Source: an uncultured Bacilli bacterium
GTDB taxonomy: Bacteria > Bacillota_I > Bacilli_A > RF39 > UBA660
NCBI GenBank assembly: GCA_934119955.1
Contig: CAKOSZ010000006.1
Coordinates: 1 to 64,000 of the forward strand
Direction of reading: 5' to 3'
DNA: 64,000 bases
A program made the translations under genes and the position numbers. The stretch's first letter is position 1, and each line of letters opens with the position of its first letter. Under the pieces are notes generated by a model. It was given only the letters and a program-made list of their open reading frames with translations, made no database searches and was not told where the DNA came from. Positions 36,181 through 45,188 of the stretch are shown piece after piece.

Positions 36181-36525
36181 ATGTCATATCGTAAATTAGG
36201 TCGTGATAATAAACACAGAAGAAGTATGCTTGCTAATTTAGTAAAAGATGTTATCATGAACGAAAGAATTCAAACAACTGATACACGTGCTAAAGAAGTT
36301 CGTAAGTTTGTTGATAAAATGATTACTTATGGAAAGAAAGGCGATTTAGTATCAAGAAGATTAGCACTTGCTTTCCTTCATAATGATAAAGAATGTGTTG
36401 ATAAAATATTTAATGAACTAGCACCTCGTTATGAAAATAGAAATGGTGGCTACACTAGAATTTTAAAAGTTGATGAAAGACGTGGAGATGGATCATTAAT
36501 GTCAATTATAGAATTAGTTAAATAA
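36181..36525 (+). CDS. rplQ: 50S ribosomal protein L17
   Basis: Last gene of the operon. The 114-aa product begins [20 protein letters not shown] and has the [21 protein letters not shown] and [17 protein letters not shown] segments. ATG 36181 follows TAGGAGGG. The terminator overlaps the end of the coding sequence. Confidence 0.97.
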   Translation: MSYRKLGRDNKHRRSMLANLVKDVIMNERIQTTDTRAKEVRKFVDKMITYGKKGDLVSRRLALAFLHNDKECVDKIFNELAPRYENRNGGYTRILKVDERRGDGSLMSIIELVK

Positions 36526-36539
36526 CTAGTTCTTTTTTT
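36511..36539 (+). terminator. Terminator of the ribosomal operon, overlapping the rplQ stop
   Basis: GAATTAGTTA and TAACTAGTTC pair (one G-U), with the TAA stop at 36523-36525 in the apical part, followed by seven T. Confidence 0.85.
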
Positions 36540-36544
36540 ATAAA

Positions 36545-36562
36545 AAAAACACCTAAGTGTTT
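36545..36562 (-). terminator. Terminator of the minus-strand membrane protein gene
   Basis: AAACAC-CTAA-GTGTTT; T runs exist on both sides, so it is bidirectional. The TAA of the minus-strand gene is in the stem foot. Confidence 0.65.
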
Positions 36563-36866
36563 AAATTTTTTTTCTTCTTATAAATATTTTAATAATATAA
36601 AATAAGAAAACAGTCATCAAAAATACATATATCCATACTAGTATTGTATATAAATCACCCTTAGCATATTTTCCAATAATACTTGGAATATTTTCAGGAA
36701 AATACTTTGCTATAAAAGTTTTAATTTCTTTAACTGTATTATATTTTAAAAAGGTTAAAATACGTAAGAATATATCAAATATAGCAACAAAGAAAACTAC
36801 ATTTGAAAATCTTCTAAAAAAACAAATAACAATAACTAATAGAACAATAAATATAATTGCATCCAT
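36561..36866 (-). CDS. Small membrane protein, unknown
   Basis: A 101-aa hydrophobic protein with about three membrane segments (residues 3-17, a middle stretch VVFFVAIFDIFLRILTFL, and YTILVWIYVFLMTVFLFYIIKI near the end) and a basic tail IRRKKI. It has its own promoter and terminator and sits between the ribosomal operon and the type VII locus, which is read the other way. The family is not recognised. Its upstream region shares inverted TTTGACAA elements with the type VII promoter, so the two may be co-regulated. Confidence 0.65.
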   Translation of the reverse strand: MDAIIFIVLLVIVICFFRRFSNVVFFVAIFDIFLRILTFLKYNTVKEIKTFIAKYFPENIPSIIGKYAKGDLYTILVWIYVFLMTVFLFYIIKIFIRRKKI

Positions 36867-36889
36867 TACTTCACTTCCTATTCTTTATA

Positions 36890-36918
36890 ATTTTATCAAA
36901 TAATAGAAAATTTGACAA
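36890..36918 (-). promoter_or_regulatory. Promoter of the small membrane protein gene
   Basis: On the minus strand TTGTCA (36918-36913) and TAAAAT (36895-36890), spacing 17 bp, with a TGA extension in front of the -10 box. Confidence 0.65.
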
Positions 36919-36962
36919 TAATTTTAATTTAGAAAATGTAATTTAGTCAAATATTTGTCAAA
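36911..36962. promoter_or_regulatory. Inverted TTTGACAA/TTGTCAAA elements between divergent genes
   Basis: TTTGACAA at 36911-36918 and TTGTCAAA at 36955-36962 form an 8-bp inverted repeat 36 bp apart in the divergent promoter region of the type VII locus. They could be a two-site operator, or simply the -35 boxes of overlapping promoters. Confidence 0.4.
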
Positions 36963-36995
36963 ATTAATCATTTTCTATTGATTTTTAAAAATTTA

Positions 36996-37004
36996 TGCTA
37001 TAAT
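36996..37004 (+). promoter_or_regulatory. Extended -10 promoter of the type VII locus
   Basis: TGCTATAAT (TGnTATAAT); a TTGATT at 36978 is poorly spaced. The leader then holds a small hairpin GATAG-TATGT-CTATC (37014-37028) before the AAAGGAG site. Confidence 0.65.
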
Positions 37005-37044
37005 TAAATTAAGGATAGTATGTCTATCACGAAAGGAGATAAAA

Positions 37045-37317
37045 ATGGCAGATATTATTTATAATCAAGCTAAACTAGAAGAAGTTACTAACGAATTACA
37101 AGGACAAATTAAAAAATTAAATGAGGAGTTAGAAACTTTTAATCAAAATTATGAGGTTGTTAAAGCAAATTGGTCAGGAAGTGAATTTGAAAAAGCAGAT
37201 GAAAAATTAAAAGAAATTAAATCTACGATAGAAACTGCAATTGCTGATAACAAACAACAATTAGTATATTTAAAACAAAAAAATGCTGATTTTGCAGAAG
37301 CAAATTCAGGACTATAA
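37045..37317 (+). CDS. WXG100-family (EsxA-like) secreted protein
   Basis: The 90-aa protein is two helices around a W-x-G turn (NWSGSEFEKA near residue 43), the hallmark of ESX/type VII substrates. It has no signal peptide. The length (90) and heptad pattern fit the family. As in other systems it should form a helical-hairpin dimer and be secreted through the EssC channel. The promoter lies directly upstream; AAAGGAG is the ribosome binding site. It heads the reduced type VII locus. Confidence 0.88.
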   Translation: MADIIYNQAKLEEVTNELQGQIKKLNEELETFNQNYEVVKANWSGSEFEKADEKLKEIKSTIETAIADNKQQLVYLKQKNADFAEANSGL

Positions 37318-37328
37318 GAGGAGGAAAA

Positions 37329-37604
37329 ATGAAAGAGAATAGAATTGAGAGTTTTGCTGCACTTGAAAGTGCATTAAGTAATTTAACTCAATTATCAGAT
37401 GAAATATCAACAACATTTAATCAATTACAACAAACATATGAAAATCAAGATCAAGGGTGGGCTAGTGCAAATTCAACAAATCAATTAAATAAAATGACAG
37501 ATTTTGCAACTGAGTCTCAAAAAATATCTAGAAACATCGCTGAGGTAAGTAGTGCTGTTGAGAAGTTTAAAACTACAACTCAAAGTATCGATGAACAAGC
37601 GTAG
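37329..37604 (+). CDS. Second WXG100-like protein
   Basis: A 91-aa helical-hairpin protein of the same size as the gene before it. The turn reads GWASANS, so the W is kept but the glycine is replaced by Ser (W-A-S). The sequence is Ser/Thr/Gln-rich with heptads (FAALESALSNLTQLSDEI; QKISRNIAEVSSAVEKF). It is probably the heterodimer partner or a co-secreted chaperone of the 37045 product; the two genes are 11 nt apart. A hairpin terminator follows at once, so these two proteins may be made in excess over the downstream genes. Confidence 0.75.
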   Translation: MKENRIESFAALESALSNLTQLSDEISTTFNQLQQTYENQDQGWASANSTNQLNKMTDFATESQKISRNIAEVSSAVEKFKTTTQSIDEQA

Positions 37605-37627
37605 ACACTTTATAAGTGTCTTTTGTT
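37604..37627 (+). terminator. Hairpin between the esx pair and the rest of the type VII locus
   Basis: GACACTT-ATA-AAGTGTC, followed by TTTTGTT. The stem starts in the TAG stop of the preceding gene. With its short T run it may be a partial terminator that sets stoichiometry. Confidence 0.65.
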
Positions 37628-37647
37628 AGTAAGAAAGGAGGAAAAAT

Positions 37648-39384
37648 ATGGGAGAACAAGAAATGAATTATGAATCTTTTTGTAATATATTAAAAAAGCA
37701 AGGTTACGTTGATGATAAAATTAAAAATATTTTAAATTTTAATGGCGATGTTACATTAACAAAAGATGATACCGCTATTACTATAAATAAAAATAATTTT
37801 AATTCTAATGCTACAGTAACAATCACAAATCATCAATATATACCAACTGAACTTGCTGATAGTTACCAAGATGTTTCATCAAACGGATTAACTACTCATG
37901 TTAATAAAATACCTTTACCTGAATCTGGTGCAAAAAATTGGAATAAATTATATATTATTACTACATCTAAGGAAATACCAGTTAATGAATTGTTAGATTC
38001 AGATGGCAAAATCGATAAAAATCAATTTGATTTTGGTTATGAAGATGTTAAGAATGCAACTGATACACCACCTGAAGGAAAAAAAGTTGATGATGCTGAT
38101 GCAGGTGCTGTTGAACAATCACCTGAAACACCAGCTGAAGAAGCTGCTGAAGAAACATCAGATCCAACTGATGGTGCTCCTAATTCAGATGAAGTTGAAC
38201 CATCAAATAATAGTAATAATTCTAATGTTTATAATAATTATACTGATTTTGAAGAAAGAGTACGAGGACTTGAATATTCGCTCGTAGGTTTAGATATTCC
38301 TAATGATGCTGATAGATATGAAATAAAAGATGGAAAAGTAATAGTTACTAAGTCAGGTGAGTCACCACGTGAATATTTATTACATAAATTTTTTGTTAGT
38401 AATTCATACACTATTGAAATGAATAATATGACTTTTGATGTTGAAACTTTAAAAGGCAGATTAAATAATATAAATATTAGTGTTGATGATATCAAAAATG
38501 TACGTTCAAAAGCAATAGAATTATTACAATATTTTGATGATAAAGTTCTTAAACTTTCGAAAGAAATTGTTGATAATTTTCCTAGTATAAACGAATTAAC
38601 GAAGGAAAAGTTAATTTCTTATGGGTTAGATGTAGATTATTTAATATATATATATAATTCTCATCAAAATACTATTGCATATCATTTAAATGATGTTATT
38701 GAAAGTCTAGCACAATCAATTGAGGCTAACTTAGCAACCAATGATAATGGTAAAGGTGCGGAAACTGGAAAAATTTCTGAAATCAAGGCTGGAAATAATG
38801 GTGGAAATTCAGGTTCTAGTACACCTAGTACTGATACAAATACTGTTGATGAAACCGCAGTAATTGATCAAGAAACTTTAACAAGATTAATGCCTGCTGT
38901 TACAGGAATGGTAACATTTGCAGAGATTGTTTCAATGTATGAAAAAATAGGAAATAATTTACCTGTTCAATCAAGTGAAGCAGGACAATATGGACTTATT
39001 GGAGTAGTTCAAGAAAATGGTAAATATTATTACAAATTATTAGATACAAAAACTGGAAAAGTTTACTTTACTGAAATAAATGAAAAATCAAAAATAAATT
39101 GGGATGAAAAAGGAGAAAGAAAAGTAGTAGAGGTAAAAGACGAAAATGCTATGATTCTAAATAAAACTGGTGAATCTGATGATGGACTAGTTAGATTTGC
39201 AGATAAAAGAGATGTATATTTATTGACTGATGATAAAACAACAGTTGATGGAATAGATTATTACAACATAATGGATTCTAAAACAGATACTAATGCATAT
39301 ATGGTATCATCTGATTCAGTTTCACAACCAAAATCTATTAGTGATTTAATTTCAGCAGTAGGGGACAGCGAGGTGATAAAATGA
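37648..39384 (+). CDS. Type VII locus protein, soluble, unknown (578 aa)
   Basis: No signal peptide or membrane segment. The N-terminal 130 residues look like a compact beta-rich domain, followed by an acidic Pro/Glu/Ala/Asn-rich linker (about residues 145-200, EEAAEETSDPTDGAP and SNNSNNSN), a helical middle domain, a Gly/Ser/Thr linker (GGNSGSSTPSTDTNT) and a C-terminal Tyr-rich domain. The modular layout with disordered linkers suggests a secreted substrate or effector rather than a machine part. AGGAGG precedes ATG 37648. It overlaps the next gene by four bases. I do not recognise a family; it does not show the LXG N-terminus of known type VII toxins. Confidence 0.7.
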   Translation: MGEQEMNYESFCNILKKQGYVDDKIKNILNFNGDVTLTKDDTAITINKNNFNSNATVTITNHQYIPTELADSYQDVSSNGLTTHVNKIPLPESGAKNWNKLYIITTSKEIPVNELLDSDGKIDKNQFDFGYEDVKNATDTPPEGKKVDDADAGAVEQSPETPAEEAAEETSDPTDGAPNSDEVEPSNNSNNSNVYNNYTDFEERVRGLEYSLVGLDIPNDADRYEIKDGKVIVTKSGESPREYLLHKFFVSNSYTIEMNNMTFDVETLKGRLNNINISVDDIKNVRSKAIELLQYFDDKVLKLSKEIVDNFPSINELTKEKLISYGLDVDYLIYIYNSHQNTIAYHLNDVIESLAQSIEANLATNDNGKGAETGKISEIKAGNNGGNSGSSTPSTDTNTVDETAVIDQETLTRLMPAVTGMVTFAEIVSMYEKIGNNLPVQSSEAGQYGLIGVVQENGKYYYKLLDTKTGKVYFTEINEKSKINWDEKGERKVVEVKDENAMILNKTGESDDGLVRFADKRDVYLLTDDKTTVDGIDYYNIMDSKTDTNAYMVSSDSVSQPKSISDLISAVGDSEVIK

Positions 39385-40151
39385 ATTCTATAAATTATTA
39401 TAAAACAAAATTAACAGAATATACTGATGCTAAAAGACATTTAGTGGAAGAATTTGGAAATAATATTTCAAACAATGTTTCACAGGTTTATGAAGATTCA
39501 CTGTTAGCCTCAACAGATGCTAAAATTCTTGATGATCTTAAAAATATAAGTATTACGGAATCTACGTTAAATACTTATGTTAATGTAACTAAAAATAAAT
39601 GTAGTGCACTTGGATATGACAATACTGTTAACAAATTTGGTGAAATTTATAAAAAAGCATCCATATTTGCCAATACATATCAAGTAATTCATGAAAATGT
39701 TTCAAACTCTTCAAAAGAAGCATATAATGAGCTTACAGAAAATTATAATAAGGAATTTAGTAATTATGAGATGTGTTGTAGAAATGCTGATAGCTTACTT
39801 TATAAATTAGGAAACTTGATTGAAAATTATGATAATAACAAAGCGGAAATTGAAAGTTTAAAAAGAGAGGCAATGTATAATGATTTAACTGACGAGGTAA
39901 GGTCTAGAAAAAACGAAAGAAGAAGAAAGTTGGTAACAAAAAATGAAAATAATTTAGCTTCAATGGCATCATATGATACTAACCTTGATCAAATTTTAAA
40001 TACAGATTTAAAAAAATGCATTGAAATTAATATGAATGAGTTATTAGAAAAAGGTTTAAAAAAAGTACCATTGACAACATCATCTAGTGGAGATTTGTCT
40101 GCATCTGCTGGTATATTGAGTTATCAAAGAGCCTATGAAGTACCATATTAA
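39381..40151 (+). CDS. Type VII locus helical protein, unknown (256 aa)
   Basis: A soluble, almost wholly helical protein with heptads over about residues 130-190 (LIENYDNNKAEIESLKREAM) and a basic stretch EVRSRKNERRRKLVTK. No signal peptide or membrane segment. The start ATG overlaps the stop of the 578-aa gene, so the two are made together. In type VII systems, small helical proteins beside a large substrate often are chaperones or partners; that is the best guess. A strong terminator follows. Confidence 0.7.
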   Translation: MNSINYYKTKLTEYTDAKRHLVEEFGNNISNNVSQVYEDSLLASTDAKILDDLKNISITESTLNTYVNVTKNKCSALGYDNTVNKFGEIYKKASIFANTYQVIHENVSNSSKEAYNELTENYNKEFSNYEMCCRNADSLLYKLGNLIENYDNNKAEIESLKREAMYNDLTDEVRSRKNERRRKLVTKNENNLASMASYDTNLDQILNTDLKKCIEINMNELLEKGLKKVPLTTSSSGDLSASAGILSYQRAYEVPY

Positions 40152-40173
40152 AATAAGGAAAAAATAATTTAAA

Positions 40174-40212
40174 AAAACTATAATTTAGTAATTGCTAAAT
40201 GTAGTTTTTTTT
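40174..40212 (+). terminator. Strong intrinsic terminator
   Basis: AAACTATAATTTAG and CTAAATGTAGTTT pair with small bulges, then a T run. It separates the substrate genes from essC. Confidence 0.8.
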
Positions 40213-40220
40213 GTTATAAT
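40212..40220 (+). promoter_or_regulatory. Extended -10 promoter of essC
   Basis: TGTTATAAT directly behind the terminator T run; GAGGG at 40233 is the ribosome binding site for the ATG at 40243. Confidence 0.65.
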
Positions 40221-40242
40221 TTTATTAGAATTGAGGGATTGT

Positions 40243-43200
40243 ATGAAAATACTTATTTTAAAAAAAGAAAGAATAATTACAACATCACTTCCTAATAACA
40301 TTTATGGAGATTTTCAAATAGTGGATTCTGATGAAAATGGTAATCAAGTCGATTTAATAACAATTAAAGAACAAAATGGTAAATGGTTACTTACTAATAC
40401 TCCTGATACTGCTATTATTGTTAATAATACTCCGGTTGGAAGTATCTATTTAACTGATTATTTTTCATGTGAAATTTTGTATCGTAAAAGTGATTATAAA
40501 TATATTTTATATTGTTTGCCTACTTATGATGTTACTACTTTGTATAATGTAGTAGATGCTAATATAACAGTAGGTAATAGTAATGCAGATATTACTTATA
40601 CTAATGCTTTTTTAAATTCATATAGTTTAAAAATTTATTATGACAATGCTTGGTATATTGAAGTATTAACAGATACTTATCTTGTTTATAAAAATAATAA
40701 AAGTATTAAAAAAGAAAGATTATTTAATGGAGATGTAATCTTTATTCTAGGTCTTCGTATTGTAGTTCTTGGTAATTATATGATTATAAATAATCCGTAT
40801 AATACAGTTAGAATAAATTCTAATAAATTAAAATCAATTCGCTTGGGAGCAACAAGTAGTAAAAATGAAATAGAAGAAGAGCTTGAAATATATGATGAAG
40901 AAGATTATTTTTTCCGTACACCTCGTTTTAAAAGAAGTGTTGTTACTGAAAAATTTAAAATAGATTCTCCTCCTGAAAATCAAGATCCAGAAGGAATGCC
41001 TTTCTTTTTAACTCTTGCTTCTTCAATGACAATGGCAGCAACTTCCAGTATGAGTTTATATACAGCAGTTTCAAGATTAAATGAAGGGGCATCTTTTAAA
41101 GAAATACTTCCAACTTTAATTATTACTTTAATTACCTTAATAGCATCCTTTGTAGTTCCTTTAATATCAAGAATATGGCAAAAGAAAAGCAATAAGAAAA
41201 AAGAAGCATTAAGACAACAAAAATATACAAATTATGTAGAAGAAAGAAAAAAAGAAATAGACGACAAGATGGAAGAACAAAAATTTATTCTTGTTGAAAA
41301 TAATCTTTCTAATAAACAATGTTTTGATATTATCATGAATCGTGAAAATAATTTATGGGAAAGAAAAATAGAACATGATGACTTTTTAAATCTAAGAATT
41401 GGTGTTGGTAATATTAAAGCATCAGTTGAAATAGATTATGAAAAAGAAAGATTTACTTTGGTTGATGATAATTTAAAAAAATTATTACAAGATGTAGCAG
41501 GATCTGATAAAAAATTAGATGATGTACCAGTTAGTATTTCTTTAACTGAAAAAAATATTGTTGCAATTACGGCTGAACTTAAATTAGGATATCAATTTTT
41601 AGAAACACTTATTTTGCAAATGATGGCTTTTCATAGTTATGAAGAGTTAAAAATAGTAATTTTAACAAGTGAAGAAAATGAAAATTATTTTGAATATTTA
41701 AAATTAACTCCTTTTGTTTGGAATGATTATAGAACTTTTCGTTTCTTTGGAGTTAATAAAGAAGAAATTAATCAAATATCAGTTTATTTAATAGATGAGT
41801 TTAATAAACGTTGTTATAAAGATAATGAACATAGTTATAGTAATGATGAGGCAAATTATAAAAATCAATTACCATATTATGTAATTATAACAGATGATTA
41901 TAAGAGTATTCGAAATACAGAGATATTTAAAAAAATCTTAGAAACAGAAATAAATGTTGGTTTTACTTTAATTACAATGGATAGAACTTTAAGAAGATTA
42001 CCAGATGATGCTAAGGCTTTTATTAATATAACAAATGATATTAGTTTAATGTTAGAACCAGACTTAACTAAGGGAAATAAACAAGAATTTAGAGCCGATT
42101 TTAATACTTTAAATATGAATTTATTAACTAGTAAAGTTGCAAATGTTCCAATTGAGTTTCAAAATGGTAGGTTTAATTTACCAACTACTTATACTTTTCT
42201 TGAAATGTATAATGTTGGTAGGGTTGAACAGTTAAACATTCTTGCTCGTTGGAAAGAATCTAATCCAATTAATTCCTTAGCCGCTCCGGTTGGAATATGT
42301 GATAACGGAGAATTATTGTATTTAGATGTTCATGAAAAAGTACATGGGCCACATGGATTAATTGCTGGTATGACAGGTTCTGGTAAGAGTGAATTTATTA
42401 TTACTTATATTTTATCTATGGCAGTTAATTATCGTCCGGAAGAAGTAAGTTTTGTTTTGATAGATTATAAAGGTGGAGGACTTGCTGGGGCTTTTCAAAA
42501 TAAAGATACAGGTATGAAGTTACCTCATGTTGCAGGTATTATTACTAACCTTGATAAAACTGAAATTACAAGAGCATTATCAAGTTTAAATTCTGAATTA
42601 AGACGTCGTCAAAAAATATTTAATGAAGCACGTGAAAAATTAAATGAAAGTACAATTGATATTTATAAATATCAAAAATTATATCGAAATAAACAAGTAG
42701 ATGAACCTATGAGTCATTTAATAATCATAAGTGATGAGTTTGCGGAACTTAAAATGCAACAACCTGAATTTATGGATGAATTGATGTCAATTGCCAGAAT
42801 CGGTCGTAGTTTAGGAGTTCATTTAATTCTTGCAACTCAAAAACCAAGTGGTATAGTAAACGATCAGATTTGGAGTAACTCACGTTTTAAAGTATGTTTG
42901 AAAGTTCAAGATAAAAGTGATTCAATGGATATGTTAAAAAGACCTGATGCAGCAAGTATTACTAATATAGGAGCCTTTTTCTTACAAGTAGGTTTCAATG
43001 AATACTTCTATTATGGTCAAAGTGCTTGGAGTGGTGCGTCATATTATCCAAGTGATTTTAGAATTAAAAAAATAGATACAGCCATTGATTTTATTAATAA
43101 TTACGGAGCAGTTTATAAAACTATTGATATGCAAAAGAAGAATGTAATTAAACCAAGTGGAGAAGAAATAACTAATGTAATTCGTTATTTAGATTCTATT

Positions 43201-44934
43201 GCTGATAAAGAAAATATTATGATTAATCAGTTATGGTTAAATCGTATACCAGATTTTATTAAAGTAGATGCTTTGAAAAATAAATATAATTATCAAAAAG
43301 ATAATATTTATATTAAACCAATTATTGGTGAATTGGATGATCCAGTTAATCAGCAACAGCATTTATTATTACTTCCAATTAGTGAAGAAGGTAATACTAT
43401 TATTTATGGTATTCCTGGAAGTGGAAAAGAATTATTGTTAACAACTATTATTTATTCAAGTGTAACAATGTATTCCCCAGAAGAAATTAATTTCTATATT
43501 TTAGATTTTGCTTCTGAAACAATGCTTACTTTAAGAGATTTGCCACAAGTAGGTGATGTAATTTTAGCAAGTGATAAAGAAAAAATAGAAAATTTATTTA
43601 AATTAATTAATACTTATCTTGCTGAAAGAAGACAATTATTCTTAAATTATGGTGGAAGTATCAATGAATATAAGAAAGCAACTGGTAAAAAGGTTCCTGC
43701 AATTGTTGTTATGATAAGTGGTTTTGATTCATTTACGGAAATGTATTCAGAGTATGTAGAATTATTAACCAAATATACAAGAGAGTGCCCAAGATTTGGT
43801 ATTTACTTCATTATAACTGCTAGTGGTACAAGCTCAGTTCGCTACAAATTAAGTCAAAACTTTAAACAAATTCTTGCTCTTGAATTAAATGATCGAAGTG
43901 ATTACTATTCAATAATTGGTAAAACAAGTATTTTACCATCAAAATCAGTTGGTCGAGGATTAATTAAAATAAATGATGGTATTTATGAATTCCAAACAGC
44001 ATACCCAACTAAAAAAGAAGATAGTAGTGCTTTCTTTAAAGACCTTGCTGTTAAATTAAATGAAGAATATAAAACAAGGGCTTTAAAAATACCAGTATTA
44101 CCTGATAAAGTAACAATGAGTTTATTCAAAGATATTAGTTTAGAAAGTATGCCAATAGGTGTTTATAAAGATAATTTAGAAAATTGTTATTATAACTTTA
44201 AAAAGCAGTTTTTCAATAAAATTACAGGAAGTGATATTAATAATACATTATCATTTACCAAAGAATTGTTAGTAGAATTAAATAATGTTAGTAATTTAAA
44301 AACTTATTTATTTAGTGATAATGAAATATTTACTGAAAATTATAATAATATTACTAAGTATACTTCTTCCTTTGATGATGTTTTAAATAGTTTGAACGAC
44401 AACATTAATACTATTTATGAAGAAGCAAATAATAATGATTTTAGTAAAGAAATTATTAATAAATATCAACCAATGTTGCTTGTTATATATGATTTTAATC
44501 GATTTAAACAAAAAGTTACTATTAATTTAGGAGAAGTTTTATCAAATTTATATAAAAAATCACTTAAATTACCTATTGTAAATATCATTGTAATTAGTGA
44601 AGTCGATTCATTTAAGAAAGTTGAATTTGAGTCGTGGTTTAAAGAGATTAATGATCCTGAAAGTGCTATTTGGATAGGGGAAGGAATTTCTAATCAATTT
44701 ACTATTAAATTAGCAAGAAGTTCTGATAGAGCATTACAAACTCCAATTAAAAATGATTTTGGTTATATAGTTGTTTCAGGAAAGCATGCTTTTATTAAAG
44801 TATTGCAATTTGATCCAAGTGAGTTACCAGAAAAAGTAGAAAGTCCTAATAGTGAAGAAATAAAAGTAGAAGCTCCTAGTAACGAACTAGAAAAGATAGA
44901 AAATGCTAACAATGATGAAGAGGAGGTAATTTAA
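40243..44934 (+). CDS. essC: EssC-type FtsK/SpoIIIE ATPase of type VII secretion
   Basis: The motor of Firmicutes type VII secretion, 1563 aa. Order: N-terminal FHA-like region (residues 1-230), two membrane helices (about 252-311; FFLTLASSMTMAATSSM and IITLITLIASFVVPLI), then FtsK domains. Domain 1 is intact, with Walker A GMTGSGKSE at about 709 and Walker B LIIISDEFAE at about 827. Domain 2 has GIPGSGKE at about 1056, where Glu replaces the usual Ser/Thr, so it probably binds but does not hydrolyse ATP. A degenerate third domain fills the C-terminus, ending in a Glu-rich tail. ATG 40243 was chosen for the GAGGG site; in-frame codons from 40192 lie in the terminator and promoter. The stop overlaps esaB. 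Confidence 0.93.
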   Translation: MKILILKKERIITTSLPNNIYGDFQIVDSDENGNQVDLITIKEQNGKWLLTNTPDTAIIVNNTPVGSIYLTDYFSCEILYRKSDYKYILYCLPTYDVTTLYNVVDANITVGNSNADITYTNAFLNSYSLKIYYDNAWYIEVLTDTYLVYKNNKSIKKERLFNGDVIFILGLRIVVLGNYMIINNPYNTVRINSNKLKSIRLGATSSKNEIEEELEIYDEEDYFFRTPRFKRSVVTEKFKIDSPPENQDPEGMPFFLTLASSMTMAATSSMSLYTAVSRLNEGASFKEILPTLIITLITLIASFVVPLISRIWQKKSNKKKEALRQQKYTNYVEERKKEIDDKMEEQKFILVENNLSNKQCFDIIMNRENNLWERKIEHDDFLNLRIGVGNIKASVEIDYEKERFTLVDDNLKKLLQDVAGSDKKLDDVPVSISLTEKNIVAITAELKLGYQFLETLILQMMAFHSYEELKIVILTSEENENYFEYLKLTPFVWNDYRTFRFFGVNKEEINQISVYLIDEFNKRCYKDNEHSYSNDEANYKNQLPYYVIITDDYKSIRNTEIFKKILETEINVGFTLITMDRTLRRLPDDAKAFINITNDISLMLEPDLTKGNKQEFRADFNTLNMNLLTSKVANVPIEFQNGRFNLPTTYTFLEMYNVGRVEQLNILARWKESNPINSLAAPVGICDNGELLYLDVHEKVHGPHGLIAGMTGSGKSEFIITYILSMAVNYRPEEVSFVLIDYKGGGLAGAFQNKDTGMKLPHVAGIITNLDKTEITRALSSLNSELRRRQKIFNEAREKLNESTIDIYKYQKLYRNKQVDEPMSHLIIISDEFAELKMQQPEFMDELMSIARIGRSLGVHLILATQKPSGIVNDQIWSNSRFKVCLKVQDKSDSMDMLKRPDAASITNIGAFFLQVGFNEYFYYGQSAWSGASYYPSDFRIKKIDTAIDFINNYGAVYKTIDMQKKNVIKPSGEEITNVIRYLDSIADKENIMINQLWLNRIPDFIKVDALKNKYNYQKDNIYIKPIIGELDDPVNQQQHLLLLPISEEGNTIIYGIPGSGKELLLTTIIYSSVTMYSPEEINFYILDFASETMLTLRDLPQVGDVILASDKEKIENLFKLINTYLAERRQLFLNYGGSINEYKKATGKKVPAIVVMISGFDSFTEMYSEYVELLTKYTRECPRFGIYFIITASGTSSVRYKLSQNFKQILALELNDRSDYYSIIGKTSILPSKSVGRGLIKINDGIYEFQTAYPTKKEDSSAFFKDLAVKLNEEYKTRALKIPVLPDKVTMSLFKDISLESMPIGVYKDNLENCYYNFKKQFFNKITGSDINNTLSFTKELLVELNNVSNLKTYLFSDNEIFTENYNNITKYTSSFDDVLNSLNDNINTIYEEANNNDFSKEIINKYQPMLLVIYDFNRFKQKVTINLGEVLSNLYKKSLKLPIVNIIVISEVDSFKKVEFESWFKEINDPESAIWIGEGISNQFTIKLARSSDRALQTPIKNDFGYIVVSGKHAFIKVLQFDPSELPEKVESPNSEEIKVEAPSNELEKIENANNDEEEVI

Positions 44935-45188
44935 TGAGTCATAAAATATTAGTAGAAGTTTATGTACCAGAACTTGATATTAAATATGATTTATTTATTC
45001 CAGCCAATAAAAAAGTAGGAAATATTATTCTGTTACTTGTTAAAGCGATTAATGAATTGTCTGATGGAGCATATCCTATTAGTGTAAATCATGCTTTAAT
45101 GAATAGTGATACTTGTATGATATATGATTTAGATTTAAATATGAAAGAAGCAGAAATTTTAAATGGTACAAAATTAATATTAGTTTAG
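44934..45188 (+). CDS. esaB: EsaB/YukD-like ubiquitin-fold protein
   Basis: The 84-aa protein has the ubiquitin-like fold pattern of YukD/EsaB: an N-terminal beta strand (KILVEVYVPELDIKYDLFIP), a helix (KVGNIILLLVKAINELSDG) and the C-terminal signature DLDLNMKEAEILNGTKLILV. In Staphylococcus aureus EsaB is a regulatory or accessory part of type VII secretion; a homologous domain occurs in the mycobacterial EccD. It overlaps essC (TAATG) and is followed by a terminator. Confidence 0.88.
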   Translation: MSHKILVEVYVPELDIKYDLFIPANKKVGNIILLLVKAINELSDGAYPISVNHALMNSDTCMIYDLDLNMKEAEILNGTKLILV

